Origin: JAHQVI01 sp963749875
Lineage (GTDB): Bacteria > Pseudomonadota > Alphaproteobacteria > Rhizobiales > Rhodomicrobiaceae
Direction: 5' to 3'
Length of the DNA: 64,000 nucleotides
Assembly (NCBI GenBank): GCA_963749875.1
Contig: CAVVOX010000002.1
Coordinates: 1,116,001-1,180,000 of the forward strand
Of this stretch, positions 15,989 through 23,488 are shown piece after piece. How positions within the stretch are numbered: position 1 is the first letter of the stretch; every line of letters begins with the position of its first letter. Both the position numbers and the translations under genes were made by a program. The notes beneath the pieces were generated by a model. The model was not told the DNA's origin, did not search any database, and saw only the letters and a list, made by a program, of their open reading frames with translations.

Positions 15989-17415
15989 TAGAACGGGTTC
16001 CAGGTCTGGCGTTCGGTGAATTTCAGATAGGCCAGATTGGCCCCGAGCCGCAGGCCGACACCGGTCCGGATCGGAACCATGACCATACCGCCCTTGCCCA
16101 GCACATTCAGCCCGACGCCCCCCGCCACATAGGCAGCGCCGCCAATTCCGGTGAACCGGCCATAGATATTTTCCTCGTCCTCCAGATTGTAGACCAGGAA
16201 CAGCGCGTTCGAGCCTTCGGCGCCGAGATCATAGCCGAGCGAGGGGCCCTGCCAATAGATCGCCCGCACAGGCGAGGTCTTGCTGTGAAGCTTGCCCTTG
16301 CCATAGCGCAGGCCGGCAAGAAAGGCGGCTCCCCCTTCGCTGCCGGTAATGTAGGCGTTTGGCCGGCCAAATCGCTGAAAGGCATAATTGATGGCGGCGG
16401 CGAACTGGGCGGTGACTGTACCGAACAGCCCGCGTCCGGCATCGCTGATCTCCTCGATGGTGTAAGCCGTATCGAGCGGTTCGGCAGGGGGGGCAAGCGT
16501 ATCCGAGCCCGGCGGCGGCGCCAGTTGCTCACCCTCGGCGGGCGGCGCCAGCGAGGTCGGCGGCTCCCCGGCCCCCTCGGTGCGCGCTGCCAATCTTTGC
16601 TCGCCGTCCTCACCGGGGCCGGGCGTGATGATCTGGCTATCGGTCTGCCAGTTCTGGGCGATGCGGGCGGGGTTCGTTCGGCGGCGCTCCGGCAAATCGG
16701 GGTTAAGCGCGGGCGCAGGCGCTTCGGCAAGCTTGGCAGCCGGCGGTGTGGCTTTCGGCGTATCCTGCTTTGCGGACTGGGCCTTCTCCTTCGGAGGAAG
16801 ATAGCTCGCCTCCTTGGACGGTTTCGTCGCGAGCTTGTCTTCCTTGCCCGGCCTGTCTGTCGCGGCGTCGGTCTTCTCCGTATCTGCCTTGGCCTGCCGC
16901 GCGGGGGTCACGACTGCCGGTTTGCCCGGCCCTGCCTTGGCCTGCGCTGATGGGGCGGCGCCCGCAGGCTTGTCCAGCTCCTCGTCCGCCTTGGCCAGCA
17001 GATAGCCGGATTTCTGCCCCATGACGGTCAACAGCCGGTCGCGAACGCGCTTCAGCTCATTGAGCCTTTCGCAGTTGATCTCGTTGCTCGGCGTCTGGCT
17101 GAGCGTGTCCATCTGGCTGACGAGCGACTCGATCTCGCGATTGAAATCGCTCATCTTATTGTCCTGGATCGAGGCGGCGCGCGCCTGAATTTCTGCATCG
17201 CTCAGATCGTACTTTTGCTGGAACGCTCTCAACTTGGCCTGGAAGCGTTGGGCGCCGGACGCATTGAGATCGCGCAGGGCCTGGGCGGTTTCGTCGACCA
17301 CGGTGCCGAAATCGGCAGCGCTGCAGGGCGCCGCCTCCGCAGGTGTCGGACCGGCAAACGTGAATGATGAAAGCAAGATCGTTATCAAAAGAGCGACAGC
17401 TCGGTTCATGCCCAT
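15988..17415 (-). CDS. EipA-like DUF1134 envelope-integrity protein with long N-terminal extension
   Basis: A 475-residue exported protein. Residues 1-28 are a signal peptide ending PAEAA. About 35-150 are helical with possible coiled coil, followed by a Pro/Ala/Lys-rich disordered linker to about 310. The C-terminal ~160 residues (from YTIEEISDAGRGLFG, through GSEGGAAFLAGLRYGKG and YWQGPSLGYDLG, to LKFTERQTWNPF) match DUF1134, the fold of EipA, a periplasmic protein needed for cell-envelope integrity in Brucella and Caulobacter. EipA itself is about 200 residues, so the extension is notable. The stop codon TAG overlaps the target duplication of the neighbouring IS630-family element, but the reading frame is unchanged. 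Confidence 0.85.
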   Translation of the reverse strand: MGMNRAVALLITILLSSFTFAGPTPAEAAPCSAADFGTVVDETAQALRDLNASGAQRFQAKLRAFQQKYDLSDAEIQARAASIQDNKMSDFNREIESLVSQMDTLSQTPSNEINCERLNELKRVRDRLLTVMGQKSGYLLAKADEELDKPAGAAPSAQAKAGPGKPAVVTPARQAKADTEKTDAATDRPGKEDKLATKPSKEASYLPPKEKAQSAKQDTPKATPPAAKLAEAPAPALNPDLPERRRTNPARIAQNWQTDSQIITPGPGEDGEQRLAARTEGAGEPPTSLAPPAEGEQLAPPPGSDTLAPPAEPLDTAYTIEEISDAGRGLFGTVTAQFAAAINYAFQRFGRPNAYITGSEGGAAFLAGLRYGKGKLHSKTSPVRAIYWQGPSLGYDLGAEGSNALFLVYNLEDEENIYGRFTGIGGAAYVAGGVGLNVLGKGGMVMVPIRTGVGLRLGANLAYLKFTERQTWNPF

Positions 17416-17697
17416 TATCCTCGACGAGGCGGCTTCTTGACCGGTTTGAAGACTATTCGTTAATCAGCTAACGCAGAAAAATCCCAAGAGTTCGGGCTCA
17501 AGCCTCGGCCTGGTGGAAATGCGATCCGATTAGCGCATAACTATGGCAATAATCGCATGTCTTAAGTGATTCTCAGCGATTTCAGATTGCGCCGGCGCCT
17601 CAATCACACGCTATTCACAATTTCCCGACTGAAAACTGCAAGCGCAGCTTCGCTCCTCACCCTTGTTCAGGCGCGAAATTTTCTGAATATTGGCGAG

Positions 17698-18213
17698 ATG
17701 ATCCGATTTGCGCCCCTTCCGGTCCTGATCTCCGCAGTGTGTGCGGCGGCCGGAATCGCATTGATGGTCATACTCGCCAGCATTTCGGCGGTCCCTCTCG
17801 GCACGATTCCCTTTGCAACCTCGATCGTTCTCGTCTCCGGCGCGCCGCGATCTGCGCCTGCGCGAACCAAGGCCATCGTCTTCGGGCACCTGATCTGCGC
17901 GACCGCCGGCATTACGATGCATTATAGCGGCATGGAAGCCGCCCCCACGGTGGCCGCCGCTGTCGGGGTCAGCGTCGCGATCATGCTCGCCTTCGACGTG
18001 TTTCATCCGCCGGCCGGCATAACACCTCTTGTCCTTTATGGCTCAGCCCTCGACTGGACCTTTCTTGTCGTGCCGGTCCTTGTCGGTGCGGTCAGCGTTG
18101 CGATCCTTGCCCGGACGGCGGAAAAACTCACGGATCTGACGGATCGGCTCGCCGAGGCCAGGGCGACGCCCGCGGATGACGGGGGTGAGGCAGATCAGGG
18201 CGCCCAGCGATAG
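17698..18213 (+). CDS. HPP-family integral membrane protein
   Basis: About 171 residues from ATG 17698, with four hydrophobic segments and the family motif HPP in AFDVFHPPAGITPLV, preceded by PFATSIVLVSGAPRS. HPP proteins are inner-membrane proteins, some linked to nitrite transport in plastids and cyanobacteria; the bacterial substrate is unknown. The frame is open back to 17566, but that region lacks family features. The soluble tail ends in an acidic stretch whose last 19 bases overlap the convergent opgG 3' end. Not obviously in an operon. Confidence 0.8.
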   Translation: MIRFAPLPVLISAVCAAAGIALMVILASISAVPLGTIPFATSIVLVSGAPRSAPARTKAIVFGHLICATAGITMHYSGMEAAPTVAAAVGVSVAIMLAFDVFHPPAGITPLVLYGSALDWTFLVVPVLVGAVSVAILARTAEKLTDLTDRLAEARATPADDGGEADQGAQR

Positions 18214-19742
18214 ACCCATTTCTCCGTCAGCGGTTTGCCGAAACGGCGAATCTGAAAGCTGAGATCGGCCGACTTGCTGCCCTGGGGATGATATTCGATC
18301 CCGACCCGCTTGCCGTCGAGAACCGGGTTCCCTCTGACGGTAAATGCCGTGATGACCCCTTCGCTCGCCCCGTAATCATAATCCCAGAACTCGTCATCCG
18401 CCTCCGCATAGAGCTCGCCGCCGGCGAAATCGAGGAGAAAATAACGGCTGTCCGGGGGAATGCCCTTGCCGGTCGCGGTCCGAACCACCTGGGCGACATT
18501 GCGTTCGACCGGCACATCCCAGCACCAGCTCAACCGATAGCGGAACGCATAGGCTTCGCCCGGCTGAAGCGGTTCCTTCGGGCGCCAGAATGCCACGACA
18601 TTGTCGGTATATTCATTGTCGGTCGGCAGCTCGACGAGATCGACACTGCCTTCGCCCCAATCCGATAGCGGCTCGACCCAGGTGCTCGGCCTCGTATGAT
18701 AGGAGGCCTGAAAATCCTGGTAATGATCATATTCGCGCTCGCGCTGCATGAGGCCGAAGCCGCGCGCCGATTTGTCGGCGAAGACGGAGTAGAGAATGTT
18801 CGGACCCGTGACGAGCGGGCGCCAGATCCAGTCGCCGCCACCGGTGAAGACGAGCAGCCCGTCGGAATCATGGACGCGCGGGCGGAAATCGTCGTGGTAG
18901 GAATGATCGGCGGGGCCGAAAAAGAACATACTGCTGAACGGGGCGATGCCGGCATGGCTGAGCACGCGGCGCGGATGGATCTCGCATTCAATGTCTATGA
19001 CGACATTGATATTCCGGCGGATCTCGAAGCGGTAAGCGCCGGCGACGCTCTTGCTGTCAAGCAGGGCATAGGCCGTGACCGTCTCGCTGCCGGGCTGGGG
19101 CGTCTCTACCCAGAAGCTGCGAAATGAGGGAAATTCCTCCCCGCTCGGCTGCACCGTGTCGATCGCCAGCCCGCGCGCCGAAAGCCCGTAGCTTTGCCCC
19201 TTGGCCTTGCTGCGAAAATAGCTTGCGCCCTGAAAGACGATGAATTCGGTCCCATTATCGTGCGGGTTCGCGGCTGTGTGAAGACGGAAGCCGGAAAAGC
19301 CGGCATCGTCCGGCAAAGGGACGCGCTTTTCCGCCGGGCCGAAATGGAACATCGACCGGTCATAGCGGATTTTCGAGGCCTTGCCGTTCTCGACCAGATA
19401 GATGTCGACCGGCTCCCGATAGAGATAGCCCGCATGAAAGAGCTGCATCCGGAACGGGATCGAGGTTCCCGCCCAGATGGCTTTTTCGGGCTTGAAGTTG
19501 ATGGCCCGATATTGGTCATAGTCGAGACCGGCGAGATTGGCGTCCATCTTTTCGGGATTCGGCTGAAATGGCCGCCCGGCGATCGCCTTGGCTCTCGCTT
19601 TCAGCAGATCCCAGGAAAATTCGGCAGTTTCGCCTGCATCGTCCGTCGCGGCGAATGCGAGACCGCCGCGCCGCAGCAGAGCCGCGGCGCTGCTGAGACC
19701 GGCAATCACCATGAATGCACGCCGATCGAGGCCGCCCGCCAT
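18195..19742 (-). CDS. opgG: Glucan biosynthesis protein G/D (periplasmic)
   Basis: A 515-residue periplasmic protein of the MdoG/OpgG family, needed for synthesis or modification of osmoregulated periplasmic glucans. The N terminus (MAGGLDRRAFMVIAGLSSAAALL) is a twin-arginine-like signal with RR followed by a hydrophobic stretch. The mature part begins FSWDLLKARAKAIA and includes YDQYRAINFKPEKAIW, FRLHTAANPHDNGTEF, a central FSSMFFFGPADHS and a C-terminal QIRRFGKPLTEKWVYRWAP, all family features. A Tat signal favours the OpgD-type subgroup. The glucosyltransferase OpgH is not in the window. tatABC at 52.2-53.9 kb could supply the export route. Confidence 0.92.
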   Translation of the reverse strand: MAGGLDRRAFMVIAGLSSAAALLRRGGLAFAATDDAGETAEFSWDLLKARAKAIAGRPFQPNPEKMDANLAGLDYDQYRAINFKPEKAIWAGTSIPFRMQLFHAGYLYREPVDIYLVENGKASKIRYDRSMFHFGPAEKRVPLPDDAGFSGFRLHTAANPHDNGTEFIVFQGASYFRSKAKGQSYGLSARGLAIDTVQPSGEEFPSFRSFWVETPQPGSETVTAYALLDSKSVAGAYRFEIRRNINVVIDIECEIHPRRVLSHAGIAPFSSMFFFGPADHSYHDDFRPRVHDSDGLLVFTGGGDWIWRPLVTGPNILYSVFADKSARGFGLMQREREYDHYQDFQASYHTRPSTWVEPLSDWGEGSVDLVELPTDNEYTDNVVAFWRPKEPLQPGEAYAFRYRLSWCWDVPVERNVAQVVRTATGKGIPPDSRYFLLDFAGGELYAEADDEFWDYDYGASEGVITAFTVRGNPVLDGKRVGIEYHPQGSKSADLSFQIRRFGKPLTEKWVYRWAP

Positions 19743-19831
19743 TGTTACACTTCGCTCGGTTTCGTGTTGGTCGTCAGGAACTTGGGGAAGTCCCGAGAAA
19801 CCCGGCATTTGCCGGGCATCCCGAGGCGCTG

Positions 19832-20935
19832 TCAAACCAAATCATCTTCGATGAGATGGCCGGCCCGGTCACGCTTGGCGGTGAGATAGGCGACATTATG
19901 GAGGGTCAGCCGCGCTTTGACCCGATGGCTTGAGACGATATCGAGCCCCGCCTGTTTCAGCGCATCCACCTTCACCGGATTATTGGTGAGCAGCCTGACC
20001 GAGTTGAAGCCGAGCTGCTTCAGCATGGCGGCCGCGAAGTCGAAGCCGCGCTGATCGAGGCCGAAGCCCAGAATTTCGTCGGCGTCATAGGTGCTGTAGC
20101 CTGCATGCTGAAGGCGATAGGCGCGGATCTTATTCGCAATTCCATTGCCGCGGCCCTCCTGATCGAGATAGAGGATCACGCCGCCGCCGTTCTCGGCCAT
20201 GAATTTGGCCGACCCGCGCAGCTGATCGCCGCAATCGCATTTGAGGCTGGCGAAGAGATCGCCGGTCAGGCAGGCCGAGTGAAGCCGCGCATAGACCGGC
20301 TCGTTCGGATTGGGCCGTCCGATGATCACGGCCACCTGATCTCTCATGCCCTCGCCGCCGCGAAAGACCACGAATTCGGTTTCGCCGATATCCTCGAGTG
20401 GCACCGGGGCGCGGGAGACGATGCGGGGCATATTGATGACGTGCTTTCGGTAATGGTCGAGCGCGGTGGGGTCGATCTGCACGAAATGCGCCGCAATGTC
20501 CGTCCTCTCGCGCGGCAGCTCGGCGATGATCGCCGCCGGCAGCAAATAGGCGAGGCGCGTAAGCTCCAGGGCGGCCTTCTCGGTCTCGCTCGCCGCTCGC
20601 GGCGCATGGCCGTTGAGATGAGCGTTGACCTGCACGATGAGATCGTGGATTTCAGCGGCCTTCACGCCGTTAAGCGGAATGATGCCCGGCTCTTCGAGAT
20701 CGCAGCCAAGGGAGCGCAGACGGGGCTGGGAAAGAACGAGATGCGGTTCCGAGGCGCCGGCCGACTTCATTGCCTGGAGCGTCTCCTCATCGACATTCTC
20801 TGCGCCGACGACGATATGCAGCCCTGCGCCCGCGTTCATGATAACGGGACGGCCCGACCGCATTTCGGCGAGCGCGCGCTCAACCGCAACCTCGCGCCGA
20901 TTATCCATCAGGCGCGTCCAACTCTCATCATCCAT
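19832..20935 (-). CDS. ribA: GTP cyclohydrolase II with degenerate DHBP-synthase-like N-terminal domain
   Basis: Opens GTP to 2,5-diamino-6-ribosylamino-4-pyrimidinone 5'-phosphate, the first committed step to riboflavin. The C-terminal ~200 residues of this 367-residue protein have the zinc-binding cysteines in SACLTGDLFASLKCDCGDQL, the active-site DQEGRGNGIANKIRAY and the RLLTNNPVK signature. The N-terminal ~165 residues resemble the RibB fold (RPVIMNAGAG, LRSLGCD) but lack the acidic DDE-type loop needed for 3,4-dihydroxy-2-butanone 4-phosphate synthase, as seen in other alphaproteobacterial RibA proteins. It is divergent from a RibD-type reductase gene. Confidence 0.93.
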   Translation of the reverse strand: MDDESWTRLMDNRREVAVERALAEMRSGRPVIMNAGAGLHIVVGAENVDEETLQAMKSAGASEPHLVLSQPRLRSLGCDLEEPGIIPLNGVKAAEIHDLIVQVNAHLNGHAPRAASETEKAALELTRLAYLLPAAIIAELPRERTDIAAHFVQIDPTALDHYRKHVINMPRIVSRAPVPLEDIGETEFVVFRGGEGMRDQVAVIIGRPNPNEPVYARLHSACLTGDLFASLKCDCGDQLRGSAKFMAENGGGVILYLDQEGRGNGIANKIRAYRLQHAGYSTYDADEILGFGLDQRGFDFAAAMLKQLGFNSVRLLTNNPVKVDALKQAGLDIVSSHRVKARLTLHNVAYLTAKRDRAGHLIEDDLV

Positions 20936-21024
20936 TCTGGTTAAACTCCCCTGAAAGCTCTACATCGGTTAACACCGCAATGCGGTATTCTATTCGCCCA
21001 TCGGCACCGGCTATTGAATGCGAC

Positions 21025-21741
21025 ATGGTAGAAATTCCGATTCACCCTGCATCATTAACAATGAACAGCGACCCAATAGCGGCACTTCAGCCGATTTTGA
21101 CCAGCGACCTCGCCAGGCCCTATGTCGTTGCGCAGCTTGGGCAATCGCTTGACGGCCGGATTGCCACGCCGACGGGAGCATCGAAATATATTAACGGGCC
21201 CGCCGCGCTTGATTTCCTTCATCGTCTGCGCGCATCGGTCGATGCCGTCGTCGTCGGAATCGGGACCGTGCTTGCCGATGATCCTCTCCTTACCGTAAGG
21301 CGTGTGCCGGGACGAAATCCATCGCGCGTGATAATCGATCCGAATGGGCGGCTTCCAAAACAGGCCAAATGTCTTTCTGATGGCAGCACAGACGTTTATG
21401 TGGTGTCCAGCAAAGAAAATTACAACTCCGGCGAGGTACGGACGCTCCGCGTTGCGGCCGGCCCGGAGGGCATGGATCCCGGCCAAATCGTAAATACACT
21501 TTTTACCAGCGGGTTCCGGCGAATTCTGATCGAGGGGGGCGCAAATACCGTGTCGCGCTTCCTGGCCGCAGGCGCGGTCGACCGGCTCTATCTATTAGTG
21601 GCGCCGCTTCTGCTCGGCTCGGGCCAGCCGGGGCTTGTGATGCCGCCGATCGACCGGCTGGAAGAAGCGTTGCGGCCTCAGACCCGATGCTATTCGCTTG
21701 GCGACGGGGATGTGTTATTCGATTGCTGTTTCAGATCGTAG
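21025..21741 (+). CDS. RibD C-terminal-domain reductase (pyrimidine reductase-like)
   Basis: About 238 residues of the DHFR-like RibD C-terminal fold: AQLGQSLDGRIATPTGASKYIN (substrate and NADPH binding), the RASVDAVVVGIGTVLADDPLLTVR signature, ILIEGGANTVSRFL (the G-G dinucleotide loop) and LYLLVAPLLLGSG. It lacks the N-terminal deaminase domain of bifunctional RibD. It could reduce the riboflavin-pathway pyrimidine or a related substrate; divergence from ribA supports a riboflavin link. The start is uncertain: ATGs at 20980, 21025 and 21061 share the frame, and none has a strong ribosome-binding site. Confidence 0.82.
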   Translation: MVEIPIHPASLTMNSDPIAALQPILTSDLARPYVVAQLGQSLDGRIATPTGASKYINGPAALDFLHRLRASVDAVVVGIGTVLADDPLLTVRRVPGRNPSRVIIDPNGRLPKQAKCLSDGSTDVYVVSSKENYNSGEVRTLRVAAGPEGMDPGQIVNTLFTSGFRRILIEGGANTVSRFLAAGAVDRLYLLVAPLLLGSGQPGLVMPPIDRLEEALRPQTRCYSLGDGDVLFDCCFRS

Positions 21742-21761
21742 CACCGGGGAGGCGGGAGATC

Positions 21762-22319
21762 ATGACGAGCGTGGCAGGTGATCGCGAAGGTTCGGGTGTC
21801 GAAGGCTATTCCGCCATTGCGAAGTCTCTCCACTGGGGCATCGCCGCAGCCGTGCTGCTGATCATTCCCATCGGCATCATCATGCGCTTACTGGGACCGG
21901 GCACGCTTCAGAACGTGCTCTATACGACGCACCGCTCGCTTGCCGTACTTGTTCTGGCCCTGATGCTGGTGCGCCTGGCCTATCGGTTGGTTCACGGCGT
22001 TCCCGCGCCGGACCCCTCGCTCGAGCCCTGGCAGCGCATCGTCTCTCACCTTGTCCATCTGTCGCTTTACGCGCTGCTGATCGCCCAGCCCATTATCGGC
22101 TGGGTGGCGACCTCGGCCTATGGCGCGCGGATCTCGTTTTTCGGCCTGTTCATCGTGCCGGACCTGGTGTCAAAGGACCAGACGCTGTCCGACCCGCTGT
22201 TCCTCGTTCACCGGGTTCTCGGTTTTGTGCTGGCCGGGCTTCTCACCCTGCATATCGGCGCCGCGCTCTATCACTATTTCATCCGCCGCGACCGCGTGCT
22301 GCAAAGAATGCTACCCTGA
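21762..22319 (+). CDS. Cytochrome b561-type membrane protein
   Basis: A 185-residue inner-membrane dihaem cytochrome b561 homologue (CybB type). Four transmembrane helices carry the haem-ligand histidines: SLHWGIAAAV (helix 1), TTHRSLAVLV (helix 2), and two in VHRVLGFVLAGLLTLHIGAALYHYF (helix 4). Such proteins move electrons between the quinone pool and other redox partners; superoxide oxidation is known for one relative. The start at 21762 follows ggaggcgggagatc. It begins 20 bases after the RibD-type gene and could share its transcript. Confidence 0.9.
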   Translation: MTSVAGDREGSGVEGYSAIAKSLHWGIAAAVLLIIPIGIIMRLLGPGTLQNVLYTTHRSLAVLVLALMLVRLAYRLVHGVPAPDPSLEPWQRIVSHLVHLSLYALLIAQPIIGWVATSAYGARISFFGLFIVPDLVSKDQTLSDPLFLVHRVLGFVLAGLLTLHIGAALYHYFIRRDRVLQRMLP

Positions 22320-22552
22320 GGCGATGCCGGGCGAGATGAAGGGGGATGCCCCGACTTTCTGAGGCGGCGCCCCCGTTGCTGCCGAATAAAGCGGTGCAGG
22401 CGATGTCGCCAAGCCATCAGCTTGCGCATGTCCTGAGCGGGCCACATCTCAACCAAAAATTGAGCGCTTCGAAAAAGAAGGGCGCGAAAGCGCTTGCGAA
22501 ATCTGCGCGTCCCCGATAGCCCTCTCCCGATACATTACCAAGCGAGTGCTCT

Positions 22553-23488
22553 ATGCAGCAGCCGAGCGCCCCGGTTATTGCAGTCATACTGCCCTGCTAT
22601 AATGAAGCTTTGACAATTGAACGCGTGATCAAAGACTTCCGGCAGGCGTTGCCGGAGGCGGAAATCTACGTCTTCGACAATAACTCAAGCGACAATTCGG
22701 CGGCGCTCGCGCGCGAGGCGGGGGCGCATGTACGGCGTGTCGATCTGCAGGGCAAGGGCAATGTGGTGCGCCGCATGTTTGCCGATGTCGAGGCCGACAT
22801 CTATGTCATGGCCGATGCCGACGGGACTTACGACGCTTCGCGTGCACGCGAGTTGGTCGACCCCATTCTCGCCGGTGAAGTCGATACGGTGATTGCGACA
22901 CGCATCGGCAGCGAGAACGCATTCCCGGCGGGGCATGTGTTCGGCAACAAAGTGTTCAATCTGATCGTCCGCTGGATTTTCGGCCGGAGGCTCGCCGACA
23001 TCTTTACCGGTTACCGCGCCTTTTCGCGCCGCTTCGTCAAATCCTTTCCGGCCCATAGCGAGCGGTTCGATATCGAAACGGAGCTGAGCATTTTCATCCT
23101 TGAACAAAGGATCCCTGTGCGCGAGATCCCGATGGCCTATGGCGAGCGGCCGGAAGGGTCGGTCAGCAAGCTCCAGAGCTATCGCGACGGCCCCATGATC
23201 CTCATGACGATCCTGCGCCTGTTCAAGGAATCGCGGCCTCTGGCATTCTTCTCCTGGATTTCCTTGGGATTTGCCGTGACAAGTCTGGGCCTTGCTCTTC
23301 CCCTCGTCGACGAATGGCTGAAAACCGGCCTTGTCCCCCGCCAGCCGACGGCGATTCTGAGTACCGGCCTTGCCGTTTTCTCCGCTCTCAGCCTCGTTGC
23401 CGGCTTCGTGCTCGATAGCGTCGCCCGCGCCTATCGCGAAACGCGGCATTTGCGCTATTTGAGCGTCCCGCCGCGGCGAGTCGAATGA
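22553..23488 (+). CDS. Glycosyltransferase family 2, polyprenyl-phosphate sugar transferase type
   Basis: A 311-residue GT-A enzyme with the start VIAVILPCYNEALTIERV, the DxD metal site DAD at 88-90 in MADADGTYD, and FGRRLADIFTGYRAFSRRF, typical of dolichol-phosphate mannose synthase-like enzymes that load a sugar onto a lipid carrier. Two C-terminal transmembrane helices (about 233-255 and 268-290) anchor it. Its stop overlaps the next gene by 4 bases (ATGA), so the two products probably act together: this one makes a lipid-linked sugar and the membrane partner uses it. The 233 bases upstream hold nothing recognisable. Confidence 0.9.
   Translation: MQQPSAPVIAVILPCYNEALTIERVIKDFRQALPEAEIYVFDNNSSDNSAALAREAGAHVRRVDLQGKGNVVRRMFADVEADIYVMADADGTYDASRARELVDPILAGEVDTVIATRIGSENAFPAGHVFGNKVFNLIVRWIFGRRLADIFTGYRAFSRRFVKSFPAHSERFDIETELSIFILEQRIPVREIPMAYGERPEGSVSKLQSYRDGPMILMTILRLFKESRPLAFFSWISLGFAVTSLGLALPLVDEWLKTGLVPRQPTAILSTGLAVFSALSLVAGFVLDSVARAYRETRHLRYLSVPPRRVE

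Noticed and set aside
20936..21024. FMN riboswitch between ribA and the RibD-type gene
   Set aside because: The 89-base gap is too short for the conserved multi-stem aptamer, and its core sequences are absent; only a small accgc/gcggt dyad is visible.
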